Below are positions 36,201 to 50,500 of a DNA stretch of 64,000 bases, in pieces. Position numbers and translations under genes: made by a program. The notes under the pieces were generated by a model that was given only the letters and a program-made list of their open reading frames with translations, had not been told where the DNA came from and did not search any database. Positions within the stretch are counted from its first letter, which is position 1. Each line of letters opens with the position of its first letter. The DNA comes from Escarpia spicata (taxonomy: Eukaryota; Annelida; Polychaeta; Sabellida; Siboglinidae), in assembly GCA_963995525.1 (NCBI GenBank), contig CAXEFP010000908.1, positions 310,001 to 374,000 of the forward strand, in the 5' to 3' direction.

Positions 36201-37491
36201 TTTTGCATGTTACAAATCTTCACGAAGGCTAGATTGATATCAAGCTACACACATAACTAGATTAATCACAAATGGGAATGCATGTTACCGTTCTATCTTC
36301 GTCACGTAAGTTACAAGAACATATTACGAAAGTTATAGGTGTGAAAACTAATCCCCATTTGAAGTTTTTTCTTATCTAAAGCAGCAGTACATTCAGTACT
36401 CACGAGACAAACATGTCCCATGTCAAAGTGTTCGAAAAAAATTAATGCATATCACAGCAAAACGGTATTTGTAGTGCACTTTTTTCGGCGGAAGGATCCT
36501 TAATGTGGTCTTATCCCAAATAGATGATTTGCATGTTACAAATCTTCACGAAGGCTAGATTGATATCAAGCTACACACATAACTAGATTAACCCCAAATG
36601 GGAATGCATGTTACCGTTTTATCCCCGTCACGTAAGTTACAAGAACATATTACGTAAGTTATAGGTGTGAAAACTCATCCCCATTTGATGTTTTATCTTG
36701 TCTAAAGCAGCAGTACATTCAGTACTCACGAGACAAACATGTCCCATGTCAAAATGTTCGAAAAAAATTAATGCATATCACAGCAAAACGGTATTTGTAG
36801 TGCACTTTTTTCGGCGGAAGGATCCTTACTGTGGTCTTACCCCAAATAGATGTTTTGCATGTTACAAATCTTCACGAAGGCTAGATTGATATCAAGCTAC
36901 ACACATAACTAGATTAACCCCAAATGGGAATGCATGTTACCGTTTTATCCCCGTCACGTAAGTTACAAGAACATATTACGTAAGTTATAGGTGTGAAAAC
37001 TCATCCCCATTTGAAGTTTTTTCTTGTCTAAAGCAGCAGTACCTTCAGTACTCACGAGACAAACATGTCCCATATCAAAGTGTTCGAAAAAAATTAATGC
37101 ATATCACAGCAAAACGGTATTTGTAGTGCACTTTTTTCGGCGGAAGGATCCTTAATGTGGTCTTACCCCAAATAGATGTTTTGCATGTTACAAATCTTCA
37201 CGAAGGCTAGATTGATATCAAGCTACACACATAACTAGATTAATCACAAATGGGAATGCATGTTACCGTTCTATCTTCGTCACGTAAGTTACAAGAACAT
37301 ATTACGTAAGTTATAGGTGTGAAAACTAATCCCCATTTGAAGTTTTTTCTTATCTAAAGCAGCAGTACATTCAGTACTCACGAGACAAACATGTCCCATG
37401 TCAAAGTGTTCGAAAAAAATTAATGCATATCACAGCAAAACGGTATTTGTAGTGCACTTTTTTCGGCGGAAGGATCCTTAATGTGGTCTTA

Positions 37492-39773
37492 TCCCAAATA
37501 GATGATTTGCATGTTACAAATCTTCACGAAGGCTAGATTGATATCAAGCTACACACATAACTAGATTAACCCCAAATGGGAATGCATGTTACCGTTTTAT
37601 CCCCGTCACGTAAGTTACAAGAACATATTACGTAAGTTATAGGTGTGAAAACTCATCCCCATTTGATGTTTTATCTTGTCTAAAGCAGCAGTACATTCAG
37701 TACTCACGAGACAAACATGTCCCATGTCAAAATGTTCGAAAAAAATTAATGCATATCACAGCAAAACGGTATTTGTAGTGCACTTTTTTCGGCGGAAGGA
37801 TCATTACTGTGGTCTTACCCCAAATAGATGTTTTGCATGTTACAAATCTTCACGAAGGCTAGATTGATATCAAGCTACACACATAACTAGATTAACCCCA
37901 AATGGGAATGCATGTTACCGTTTTATCCCCGTCACGTAAGTTACAAGAACATATTACGTAAGTTATAGGTGTGAAAACTCATCCCCATTTGATGTTTTAT
38001 CTTGTCTAAAGCAGCAGTACATTCAGTACTCACGAGACAAACATGTCCCATGTCAAAATGTTCGAAAAAAATTAATGCATATCACAGCAAAACGGTATTT
38101 GTAGTGCACTTTTTTCGGCGGAAGGATCCTTAATGTGGTCTTACCCCAAATAGATGTTTTGCATGTTACAAATCTTCACGAAGGCTAGATTGATATCAAC
38201 CTACACACATAACTAGATTAACCCCAAATGGGAATGCATGTTACCGTTTTATCCCCGTCACGTAAGTTACAAGAACATATTACGTAAGTTATAGGTATGA
38301 AAACTCATCCCCATTTGAAGTTTTTTCTTGTCTAAAGCAGCAGTACCTTCAGTACTCACGAGACAAACATGTCCCATATCAAAGTGTTCGAAAAAAATTA
38401 ATGCATATCACAGCAAAACGGTATTTGTAGTGCACTTTTTTCGGCGGAAGGATCTTTAATGTGTTCTTACCCCAAATAGATGTTATGCATGTTACAAATC
38501 TTCACGAAGGCTAGATTGATATCAAGCTACACACATAACTAGATTAATCACAAATGGGAATGCATGTTACCGTTCTATCTCCGTCACGTAAGTTACAAGA
38601 ACATATTACGTAAGTTATAGGTGTGAAAACTAATCCCCATTTGAAGTTTTTTCTTATCTAAAGCAGCAGTACATTCAGTACTCACGAGACAAACATGTCC
38701 CATGTCAAAGTGTTCGAAAAAAATTAATGCATATCACAGCAAAACGGTATTTGTAGTGCACTTTTTTCGGCGGAAGGATCCTTAATGTGGTCTTATCCCA
38801 AATAGATGTTTTGCATGTTACAAATCTTCACGAAGGCTAGATTGATATCAAGCTACACACATAACTAGATTAACCCCAAATGGGAATGCATGTTACCGTT
38901 TTATCCCCGTCACGTAAGTTACAAGAACATATTACGTAAGTTATAGGTGTGAAAACTCATCCCCATTTGATGTTTTATCTTGTCTAAAGCAGCAGTACAT
39001 TCAGTACTCACGAGACAAACATGTCCCATGTCAAAATGTTCGAAACAAATTAATGCATATCACAGCAAAACGGTATTTGTAGTGCACTTTTTTCGGCGGA
39101 AGGATCCTTAATGTGGTCTTACCCCAAATAGATGTTTTGCATGTTACAAATCTTCACGAAGGCTAGATTGATATCAAGCTACACACATAACTAGATTAAC
39201 CCCAAATGGGAATGCATGTTACCGTTTTATCCCCGTCACGTAAGTTACAAGAACATATTACGTAAGTTATAGGTGTGAAAACTCATCCCCATTTGATGTT
39301 TTATCTTGTCTAAAGCAGCAGTACATTCAGTACTCACGAGACAAACATGTCCCATGTCAAAATGTTCGAAACAAATTAATGCATATCACAGCAAAACGGT
39401 ATTTGTAGTGCACTTTTTTCGGCGGAAGGATCCTTAATGTGGTCTTACCCCAAATAGATGTTTTGCATGTTACAAATCTTCACGAAGGCTAGATTGATAT
39501 CAAGCTACACACATAACTAGATTAATCACAAATGGGAATGCATGTTACCGTTCTATCTTCGTCACGTAAGTTACAAGAACATATTACGTAAGTTATAGGT
39601 GTGAAAACTAATCCCCATTTGAAGTTTTTTCTTATCTAAAGCAGCAGTACATTCAGTACTCACGAGACAAACATGTCCCATGTCAAAGTGTTCGAAAAAA
39701 ATTAATGCATATCACAGCAAAACGGTATTTGTAGTGCACTTTTTTCGGCGGAAGGATCCTTAATGTGGTCTTA
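37492..39773 (+). repeat. 7-monomer HOR, second type, copy 1
   Basis: Body order B B A C B B C. Marks: GGATCATTACTG in monomer 1; TATCAACCTACAC and GGTATG in monomer 3; TGTGTTCTT at its end; GTTATG with class C in 4; two GAAACAAATT class B monomers; ATCACAAAT with TCTATCTTCG in the last. The first six recur at +2282 bp. Its composition differs from the 12063-25428 family although both have seven monomers. Confidence 0.85.
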
Positions 39774-42055
39774 TCCCAAATAGATGATTTGCATGTTACA
39801 AATCTTCACGAAGGCTAGATTGATATCAAGCTACACACATAACTAGATTAACCCCAAATGGGAATGCATGTTACCGTTTTATCCCCGTCACGTAAGTTAC
39901 AAGAACATATTACGTAAGTTATAGGTGTGAAAACTCATCCCCATTTGATGTTTTATCTTGTCTAAAGCAGCAGTACATTCAGTACTCACGAGACAAACAT
40001 GTCCCATGTCAAAATGTTCGAAAAAAATTAATGCATATCACAGCAAAACGGTATTTGTAGTGCACTTTTTTCGGCGGAAGGATCATTACTGTGGTCTTAC
40101 CCCAAATAGATGTTTTGCATGTTACAAATCTTCACGAAGGCTAGATTGATATCAAGCTACACACATAACTAGATTAACCCCAAATGGGAATGCATGTTAC
40201 CGTTTTATCCCCGTCACGTAAGTTACAAGAACATATTACGTAAGTTATAGGTGTGAAAACTCATCCCCATTTGATGTTTTATCTTGTCTAAAGCAGCAGT
40301 ACATTCAGTACTCACGAGACAAACATGTCCCATGTCAAAATGTTCGAAAAAAATTAATGCATATCACAGCAAAACGGTATTTGTAGTGCACTTTTTTCGG
40401 CGGAAGGATCCTTAATGTGGTCTTACCCCAAATAGATGTTTTGCATGTTACAAATCTTCACGAAGGCTAGATTGATATCAACCTACACACATAACTAGAT
40501 TAACCCCAAATGGGAATGCATGTTACCGTTTTATCCCCGTCACGTAAGTTACAAGAACATATTACGTAAGTTATAGGTATGAAAACTCATCCCCATTTGA
40601 AGTTTTTTCTTGTCTAAAGCAGCAGTACCTTCAGTACTCACGAGACAAACATGTCCCATATCAAAGTGTTAGAAAAAAATTAATGCATATCACAGCAAAA
40701 CGGTATTTGTAGTGCACTTTTTTCGGCGGAAGGATCTTTAATGTGTTCTTACCCCAAATAGATGTTATGCATGTTACAAATCTTCACGAAGGCTAGATTG
40801 ATATCAAGCTACACACATAACTAGATTAATCACAAATGGGAATGCATGTTACCGTTCTATCTCCGTCACGTAAGTTACAAGAACATATTACGTAAGTTAT
40901 AGGTGTGAAAACTAATCCCCATTTGAAGTTTTTTCTTATCTAAAGCAGCAGTACATTCAGTACTCACGAGACAAACATGTCCCATGTCAAAGTGTTCGAA
41001 AAAAATTAATGCATATCACAGCAAAACGGTATTTGTAGTGCACTTTTTTCGGCGGAAGGATCCTTAATGTGGTCTTATCCCAAATAGATGTTTTGCATGT
41101 TACAAATCTTCACGAAGGCTAGATTGATATCAAGCTACACACATAACTAGATTAACCCCAAATGGGAATGCATGTTACCGTTTTATCCCCGTCACGTAAG
41201 TTACAAGAACATATTACGTAAGTTATAGGTGTGAAAACTCATCCCCATTTGATGTTTTATCTTGTCTAAAGCAGCAGTACATTCAGTACTCACGAGACAA
41301 ACATGTCCCATGTCAAAATGTTCGAAACAAATTAATGCATATCACAGCAAAACGGTATTTGTAGTGCACTTTTTTCGGCGGAAGGATCCTTAATGTGGTC
41401 TTACCCCAAATAGATGTTTTGCATGTTACAAATCTTCACGAAGGCTAGATTGATATCAAGCTACACACATAACTAGATTAACCCCAAATGGGAATGCATG
41501 TTACCGTTTTATCCCCGTCACGTAAGTTACAAGAACATATTACGTAAGTTATAGGTGTGAAAACTCATCCCCATTTGATGTTTTATCTTGTCTAAAGCAG
41601 CAGTACATTCAGTACTCACGAGACAAACATGTCCCATGTCAAAATGTTCGAAACAAATTAATGCATATCACAGCAAAACGGTATTTGTAGTGCACTTTTT
41701 TCGGCGGAAGGATCCTTAATGTGGTCTTACCCCAAATAGATGTTTTGCATGTTACAAATCTTCACGAAGGCTAGATTGATATCAAGCTACACACATAACT
41801 AGATTAACCCCAAATGGGAATGCATGTTACCGTTTTATCCCCGTCACGTAAGTTACAAGAACATATTACGTAAGTTATAGGTATGAAAACTCATCCCCAT
41901 TTGAAGTTTTTTCTTGTCTATAGCAGCAGTACCTTCAGTACTCACGAGACAAACATGTCCCATATCAAAGTGTTCGAAAAAAATTAATGCATATCACAGC
42001 AAAACGGTATTTGTAGTGCACTTTTTTCGGCGGAAGGATCCTTAATGTGGTCTTA
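39774..42055 (+). repeat. 7-monomer HOR, second type, copy 2
   Basis: Monomers 1-6 match 37492-39447 at +2282 bp (GGATCATT near 40082, TATCAACCTACAC near 40478, TGTGTTCTT near 40743, paired GAAACAAATT). A private TTAGAAAAAAATT occurs near 40669. Monomer 7 is different: class A with GGTATG and TCTATAGC near 41919, followed by TATCCC, rather than the ATCACAAAT class C monomer. The block end was therefore exchanged. Confidence 0.83.
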
Positions 42056-43033
42056 TCCCAAATAGATGTTTTGCATGTTACAAATCTTCACGAAGGCTAG
42101 ATTGATATCAAGCTACACACATAACTAGATTAACCCCAAATGGGAATGCATGTTACCGTTTTATCCCCGTCACGTAAGTTACAAGAACATATTACGTAAG
42201 TTATAGGTGTGAAAACTCATCCCCATTTGATGTTTTATCTTGTCTAAAGCAGCAGTACATTCAGTACTCACGAGACAAACATGTCCCATGTCAAAATGTT
42301 CGAAACAAATTAATGCATATCACAGCAAAACGGTATTTGTAGTGCACTTTTTTCGGCGGAAGGATCCTTAATGTGGTCTTACCCCAAATAGATGTTTTGC
42401 ATGTTACAAATCTTCACGAAGGCTAGATTGATATCAAGCTACACACATAACTAGATTAACCCCAAATGGGAATGCATGTTACCGTTTTATCCCCGTCACG
42501 TAAGTTACAAGAACATATTACGTAAGTTATAGGTATGAAAACTCATCCCCATTTGAAGTTTTTTCTTGTCTAAAGCAGCAGTACCTTCAGTACTCACGAG
42601 ACAAACATGTCCCATATCAAAGTGTTCGAAAAAAATTAATGCATATCACAGCAAAACGGTATTTGTAGTGCACTTTTTTCGGCGGAAGGATCTTTAATGT
42701 GTTCTTACCCCAAATAGATGTTATGCATGTTACAAATCTTCACGAAGGCTAGATTGATATCAAGCTACACACATAACTAGATTAATCACAAATGGGAATG
42801 CATGTTACCGTTCTATCTCCGTCACGTAAGTTACAAGAACATATTACGTAAGTTATAGGTGTGAAAACTAATCCCCATTTGAAGTTTTTTCTTATCTAAA
42901 GCAGCAATACATTCAGTACTCACGAGACAAACATGTCCCATGTCAAAGTGTTCGAAAAAAATTAATGCATATCACAGCAAAACGGTATTTGTAGTGCACT
43001 TTTTTCGGCGGAAGGATCCTTAATGTGGTCTTA
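42056..43033 (+). repeat. Three linking monomers
   Basis: A B monomer with GAAACAAATT, an A monomer with GGTATG ending GGATCTTTAATGTGTTCTT, and a GTTATG class C monomer with GCAGCAATAC. The first and the TATCCC junction resemble 41078, 978 bp earlier. They connect the second and third 7-mer families. Nothing else is present. Confidence 0.75.
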
Positions 43034-45315
43034 TCCCAAATAGATGATTTGCATGTTACAAATCTTCACGAAGGCTAGATTGATATCAAGCTACACACAT
43101 AACTAGATTAACCCCAAATGGGAATGCATGTTACCGTTTTATCCCCGTCACGTAAGTTACAAGAACATATTACGTAAGTTATAGGTGTGAAAACTCATCC
43201 CCATTTGAAGTTTTTTCTTGTCTAAAGCAGCAGTACCTTCAGTACTCACGAGACAAACATGTCCCATATCAAAGTGTTCGAAAAAAATTAATGCATATCA
43301 CAGCAAAACGGTATTTGTAATGCACTTTTTTCGGCGGAAGGATATTTAATGTGGTCTTACCCCAAATAGATGTTTTGCATGTTACAAATCTTCACGAAGG
43401 CTAGATTGATATCAAGCTACACACATAACTAGATTAACCCCAAATGGGAATGCATGTTACCGTTTTATCCCCGTCACGTAAGTTACAAGAACATATTACG
43501 TAAGTTATAGGTGTGAAAACTCATCCCCATTTGATGTTTTATCTTGTCTAAAGCAGCAGTACATTCAGTACTCACGAGACAAACATGTCCCATGTCAAAA
43601 TGTTCGAAAACAATTAATGCATATCACAGCCAAACGGTATTTGTAGTGCACTTTTTTCGGCGGAAGGATCCTTACTGTGGTCTTACCCCAAATAGATGTT
43701 TTGCATGTTACAAATCTTCACGAAGGCTAGATTGATATCAAGCTACACACATAACTAGATTAACCCCAAATGGGAATGCATGTTACCGTTTTATCCCCGT
43801 CACGTAAGTTACAAGAACATATTACGTAAGTTATAGGTGTGAAAACTCATCCCCATTTGATGTTTTATCTTGTCTAAAGCAGCAGTACATTCAGTACTCA
43901 CGAGACAAACATGTCCCATGTCAAAATGTTCGAAAAAAATTAATGCATATCACAGCAAAACGGTATTTGTAGTGCACTTTTTTTGGCGGAAGGATCCTTA
44001 ATGTGGTTTTACCCCAAATATATGTTTTGCATGTTACAAATCTTCACGAAGGCTAGATTGATATCAAGCTACACACATAACTAGATTAACCCCAAATGGG
44101 AATGCATGTTACCGTTTTATCCCCGTCACGTAAGTTACAAGAACATATTACGTAAGTTATAGGTGTGAAAACTCATCCCCATTTGATGTTTTATCTTGTC
44201 TAAAGCAGCAGTACATTCAGTACTCACGAGACAAACATGTCCCATGTCAAAATGTTCGAAAAAAATTAATGCATATCACAGCAAAACGGTATTTGTAGTG
44301 CACTTTTTTCGGCGGAAGGATCCTTACTGTGGTCTTACCCCAAATAGATGTTTTGCATGTTACAAATCTTCACGAAGGCTAGATTGATATCAAGCTACAC
44401 ACATAACTAGATTAATCACAAATGGGAATGCATGTTACCGTTCTATCTCCGTCACGTAAGTTACAAGAACATATTACGTAAGTTATAGGTGTGAAAACTC
44501 ATCCCCATTTGATGTTTTATCTTGTCTAAAGCAGCAGTACATTCAGTACTCACGAGACAAACATGTCCCATGTCAAAATGTTCGAAAAAAATTAATGCAT
44601 ATCACAGCAAAACGGTATTTGTAGTGCACTTTTTTCGGCGGAAGGATCCTTAATGTGGTCTTATCCCAAATAGATGATTTGCATGTTACAAATCTTCACG
44701 AAGGCTAGATTGATATCAAGCTACACACATAACTAGATTAACCCCAAATGGGAATGCATGTTACCGTTTTATCCCCGTCACGTAAGTTACAAGAACATAT
44801 TACGTAAGTTATAGGTGTGAAAACTCATCCCCATTTGATGTTTTATCTTGTCTAAAGCAGCAGTACATTCAGTACTCACGAGACAAACATGTCCCATGTC
44901 AAAATGTTCGAAAAAAATTAATGCATATCACAGCAAAACGGTATTTGTAGTGCACTTTTTTTGGCGGAAGGATCCTTAATGTGGTTTTACCCCAAATATA
45001 TGTTTTGCATGTTACAAATCTTCACGAAGGCTAGATTGATATCAAGCTACACACATAACTAGATTAATCACAAATGGGAATGCATGTTACCGTTCTATCT
45101 CCGTCACGTAAGTTACAAGAACATATTACGTAAGTTATAGGTGTGAAAACTAATCCCCATTTGAAGTTTTTTCTTATCTAAAGCAGCAATACATTCAGTA
45201 CTCACGAGACAAACATGTCCCATGTCAAAGTGTTCGAAAAAAATTAATGCATATCACAGCAAAACGGTATTTGTAGTGCACTTTTTTCGGCGGAAGGATC
45301 CTTAATGTGGTCTTA
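43034..45315 (+). repeat. 7-monomer HOR, third type, copy 1
   Basis: Body order A B B B B B C. Marks: TAATGC/GGATATTT; AAACAATTAATG with CAGCCAAAC; TTTTTTTGGCGG with GTGGTTTTACC (43983); an ATATATG start; ATCACAAAT with a B body ending TATCCC; a second TTTTTTTGGCGG monomer (44961); then ATATATG, ATCACAAAT, class C with GCAGCAATAC. The two TTTTTTTGGCGG monomers lie 978 bp apart. Confidence 0.87.
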
Positions 45316-47597
45316 TCCCAAATAGATGATTTGCATGTTACAAATCTTCACGAAGGCTAGATTGATATCAAGCTACACACATAACTAGATTAACCCCAAA
45401 TGGGAATGCATGTTACCGTTTTATCCCCGTCACGTAAGTTACAAGAACATATTACGTAAGTTATAGGTGTGAAAACTCATCCCCATTTGAAGTTTTTTCT
45501 TGTCTAAAGCAGCAGTACCTTCAGTACTCACGAGACAAACATGTCCCATATCAAAGTGTTCGAAAAAAATTAATGCATATCACAGCAAAACGGTATTTGT
45601 AATGCACTTTTTTCGGCGGAAGGATATTTAATGTGGTCTTACCCCAAATAGATGTTTTGCATGTTACAAATCTTCACGAAGGCTAGATTGATATCAAGCT
45701 ACACACATAACTAGATTAACCCCAAATGGGAATGCATGTTACCGTTTTATCCCCGTCACGTAAGTTACAAGAACATATTACGTAAGTTATAGGTGTGAAA
45801 ACTCATCCCCATTTGATGTTTTATCTTGTCTAAAGCAGCAGTACATTCAGTACTCACGAGACAAACATGTCCCATGTCAAAATGTTCGAAAACAATTAAT
45901 GCATATCACAGCCAAACGGTATTTGTAGTGCACTTTTTTCGGCGGAAGGATCCTTACTGTGGTCTTACACCAAATAGATGTTTTGCATGTTACAAATCTT
46001 CACGAAGGCTAGATTGATATCAAGCTACACACATAACTAGATTAACCCCAAATGGGAATGCATGTTACCGTTTTATCCCCGTCACGTAAGTTACAAGAAC
46101 ATATTACGTAAGTTATAGGTGTGAAAACTCATCCCCATTTGATGTTTTATCTTGTCTAAAGCAGCAGTACATTCAGTACTCACGAGACAAACATGTCCCA
46201 TGTCAAAATGTTCGAAAAAAATTAATGCATATCACAGCAAAACGGTATTTGTAGTGCACTTTTTTTGGCGGAAGGATCCTTAATGTGGTTTTACCCCAAA
46301 TATATGTTTTGCATGTTACAAATCTTCACGAAGGCTAGATTGATATCAAGCTACACACATAACTAGATTAACCCCAAATGGGAATGCATGTTACCGTTTT
46401 ATCCCCGTCACGTAAGTTACAAGAACATATTACGTAAGTTATAGGTGTGAAAACTCATCCCCATTTGATGTTTTATCTTGTCTAAAGCAGCAGTACATTC
46501 AGTACTCACGAGACAAACATGTCCCATGTCAAAATGTTCGAAAAAAATTAATGCATATCACAGCAAAACGGTATTTGTAGTGCACTTTTTTCGGCGGAAG
46601 GATCCTTACTGTGGTCTTACCCCAAATAGATGTTTTGCATGTTACAAATCTTCACGAAGGCTAGATTGATATCAAGCTACACACATAACTAGATTAATCA
46701 CAAATGGGAATGCATGTTACCGTTCTATCTCCGTCACGTAAGTTACAAGAACATATTACGTAAGTTATAGGTGTGAAAACTCATCCCCATTTGATGTTTT
46801 ATCTTGTCTAAAGCAGCAGTACATTCAGTACTCACGAGACAAACATGTCCCATGTCAAAATGTTCGAAAAAAATTAATGCATATCACAGCAAAACGGTAT
46901 TTGTAGTGCACTTTTTTCGGCGGAAGGATCCTTAATGTGGTCTTATCCCAAATAGATGATTTGCATGTTACAAATCTTCACGAAGGCTAGATTGATATCA
47001 AGCTACACACATAACTAGATTAACCCCAAATGGGAATGCATGTTACCGTTTTATCCCCGTCACGTAAGTTACAAGAACATATTACGTAAGTTATAGGTGT
47101 GAAAACTCATCCCCATTTGATGTTTTATCTTGTCTAAAGCAGCAGTACATTCAGTACTCACGAGACAAACATGTCCCATGTCAAAATGTTCGAAAAAAAT
47201 TAATGCATATCACAGCAAAACGGTATTTGTAGTGCACTTTTTTTGGCGGAAGGATCCTTAATGTGGTTTTACCCCAAATATATGTTTTGCATGTTACAAA
47301 TCTTCACGAAGGCTAGATTGATATCAAGCTACACACATAACTAGATTAACCCCAAATGGGAATGCATGTTACCGTTTTATCCCCGTCACGTAAGTTACAA
47401 GAACATATTACGTAAGTTATAGGTGTGAAAACTCATCCCCATTTGATGTTTTATCTTGTCTAAAGCAGCAGTACATTCAGTACTCACGAGACAAACATGT
47501 CCCATGTCAAAATGTTCGAAAAAAATTAATGCATATCACAGCAAAACGGTATTTGTAGTGCACTTTTTTCGGCGGAAGGATCCTTACTGTGGTCTTA
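45316..47597 (+). repeat. 7-monomer HOR, third type, copy 2
   Basis: Monomers 1-6 repeat the previous copy at +2282 bp (AAACAATTAATG near 45890, TTTTTTTGGCGG at 46265 and 47243). A private TTACACC occurs near 45966. The seventh monomer (47272-47597) is not class C; instead the 3-monomer group that began at 46294 starts again, so a local 3-mer duplication replaces the end of the block. Confidence 0.85.
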
Positions 47598-50500
47598 CCC
47601 CAAATAGATGTTTTGCATGTTACAAATCTTCACGAAGGCTAGATTGATATCAAGCTACACACATAACTAGATTAATCACAAATGGGAATGCATGTTACCG
47701 TTCTATCTCCGTCACGTAAGTTACAAGAACATATTACGTAAGTTATAGGTGTGAAAACTCATCCCCATTTGATGTTTTATCTTGTCTAAAGCAGCAGTAC
47801 ATTCAGTACTCACGAGACAAACATGTCCCATGTCAAAATGTTCGAAAAAAATTAATGCATATCACAGCAAAACGGTATTTGTAGTGCACTTTTTTCGGCG
47901 GAAGGATCCTTAATGTGGTCTTATCCCAAATAGATGATTTGCATGTTACAAATCTTCACGAAGGCTAGATTGATATCAAGCTACACACATAACTAGATTA
48001 ACCCCAAATGGGAATGCATGTTACCGTTTTATCCCCGTCACGTAAGTTACAAGAACATATTATGTAAGTTATAGGTGTGAAAACTCATCCCCATTTGATG
48101 TTTTATCTTGTCTAAAGCAGCAGTACATTCAGTACTCACGAAACAAACATGTCCCATGTCAAAATGTCCAAAAAAAATTAATGCATATCACAGCAAAACG
48201 GTATTTGTAGTGCACTTTTTTCGGCGGAAGGATCATTACTGTGGTCTTACCCCAAATAGATGTTTTGCATGTTACAAATCTTCACGAAGGCTAGATTGAT
48301 ATCAAGCTAAACACATAATTAGATTAACCCCAAATGGGAATGCATGTTACCGTTTTATCCCCGTCACGTAAGTTACAAAAACATATTACGTAAGTTATAG
48401 GTGTGAAAACTCATCCCCATTTGATGTTTTATCTTGTCTAAAGCAGCAGTACATTCAGTACTCACGAGACAAACATGTCCCATGTCAAAATGTTCGAAAA
48501 AAATTAATGCATATCACAGCACAACGGTATTTGTAGTGCACTTTTTTCGGCGGAAGGATCCTTAATGTGGTCTTACCCCAAATAGATGTTTTGCATGTTA
48601 CAAATCTTCACGAAGGCTAGATTGATATCAAGCTACACACATAACTAGATTAACCCCAAATGGGAATGCATGTTACCGTTTTATCCCCGTCACGTAAGTT
48701 ACAAGAACATATTACGTAAGTTATAGGTGTGAAAACTCATCCCCATTTGATGTTTTATCTTGTCTAAAGCAGCAGTACATTCAGTACTCACGAGACAAAC
48801 ATGTCCCATGTCAAAATGTTCGAAAAAAATTAATGCATATCACAGCAAAACGGTATTTGTAGTGCACTTTTTTCGGCGGAAGGATCCTTACTGTGGTCTT
48901 ACCCCAAATAGATGTTTTGCATGTTACAAATCTTCACGAAGGCTAGATTGATATCAAGCTACACACATAACTAGATTAATCACAAATGGGAATGCATGTT
49001 ACCGTTCTATCTCCGTCACGTAAGTTACAAGAACATATTACGTAAGTTATAGGTGTGAAAACTCATCCCCATTTGATGTTTTATCTTGTCTAAAGCAGCA
49101 GTACATTCAGTACTCACGAGACAAACATGTCCCATGTCAAAATGTTCGAAAAAAATTAATGCATATCACAGCAAAACGGTATTTGTAGTGCACTTTTTTC
49201 GGCGGAAGGATCCTTAATGTGGTCTTATCCCAAATAGATGATTTGCATGTTACAAATCTTCACGAAGGCTATATTTATATCAAGCTACACACATAACTAG
49301 ATTAACCCCAAATGGGAATGCATGTTACCGTTTTATCCCCGTCACGTAAGTTACAAGAACATATTACGTAAGTTATAGGTGTGAACACTCATCCCCATTT
49401 GATGTTTTATCTTGTCTAAAGCAGCAGTACATTCAGTACTCACGAGACAAACATGTCCCATGTCAAAATGTTCGAAAAAAATTAATGCATATCACAGCAA
49501 AACGGTATTTGTAGTGCACTTTTTTCGGCGGAAGGATCCTTAATGTGGTCTTACCCCAAATAGATGTTTTGCATGTTACAAATCTTCACGAAGGCTAGAT
49601 TGATATCAAGCTACACACATAACTAGATTAATCACAAATGGGAATGCATGTTACCGTTCTATCTCCGTCACGTAAGTTACAAGAACATATTACGTAAGTT
49701 ATAGGTGTGAAAACTAATCCCCATTTGAAGTTTTTTCTTATCTAAAGCAGCAGTACATTCAGTACTCACGAGACAAACATGTCCCATGTCAAAGTGTTCG
49801 AAAAAAATTAATGCATATCACAGCAAAACGGTATTTGTAGTGCACTTTTTTCGGCGGAAGGATCCTTAATGTGGTCTTATCCCAAATAGATGATTTGCAT
49901 GTTACTAATCTTCACGAAGGCTAGATTGATATCAAGCTACACACATAACTAGATTAACCCCAAATGGGAATGCATGTTACCGTTTTATCCCCGTCACGTA
50001 AGTTACAAGAACATATTACGTAAGTTATAGGTGTGAAAACTCATCCCCATTTGATGTTTGATCTTGTCTAAAGCAGCAGTACATTCAGTACTCACGAGAC
50101 AAACATGTCCCATGTCAAAATGTTCGAAACAAATTAATGTATATCACAGCAAAACGGTATTTGTAGTGCACTTTTTTCGGCGGAAGGATCCTTAATGTGG
50201 TCTTACCCCAAATAGATGTTTTGCATGTTACAAATCTTCACGAAGGCTAGATTGATATCAAGCTACACACATAACTAGATTAATCACAAATGGGAATGCA
50301 TGTTACCGTTCTATCTCCGTCACGTAAGTTACAAGAACATATTACGTAAGTTATAGGTGTGAAAACTAATCCCCATTTGAAGTTTTTTCTTATCTAAAGC
50401 AGCAGTACATTCAGTACTCACGAGACAAACATGTCCCATGTCAAAGTGTTCGAAAAAAATTAATGCATATCACAGCAAAACGGTATTTGTAGTGCACTTT

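Larger units (their letters stand above)
25429..37491 (+). repeat. Irregular mosaic of 37 monomers
   Basis: No single HOR period holds throughout. Local period-5 and period-16 similarities occur: the C, B, B, A run with CAGCAACACGG at 28037-29340 recurs at 33254-34557, offset 5217 (16 monomers plus 1 base). Private changes are more frequent (TTTATATC near 26129, CTTTTGTCGG near 30285, CACGCATAAC near 30380, GGCTACATTG near 31338, TGTTAAAAC near 35690, ATCAAAGC near 35475). It contains several class-switch monomers, listed separately. There is no gene. Confidence 0.85.
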
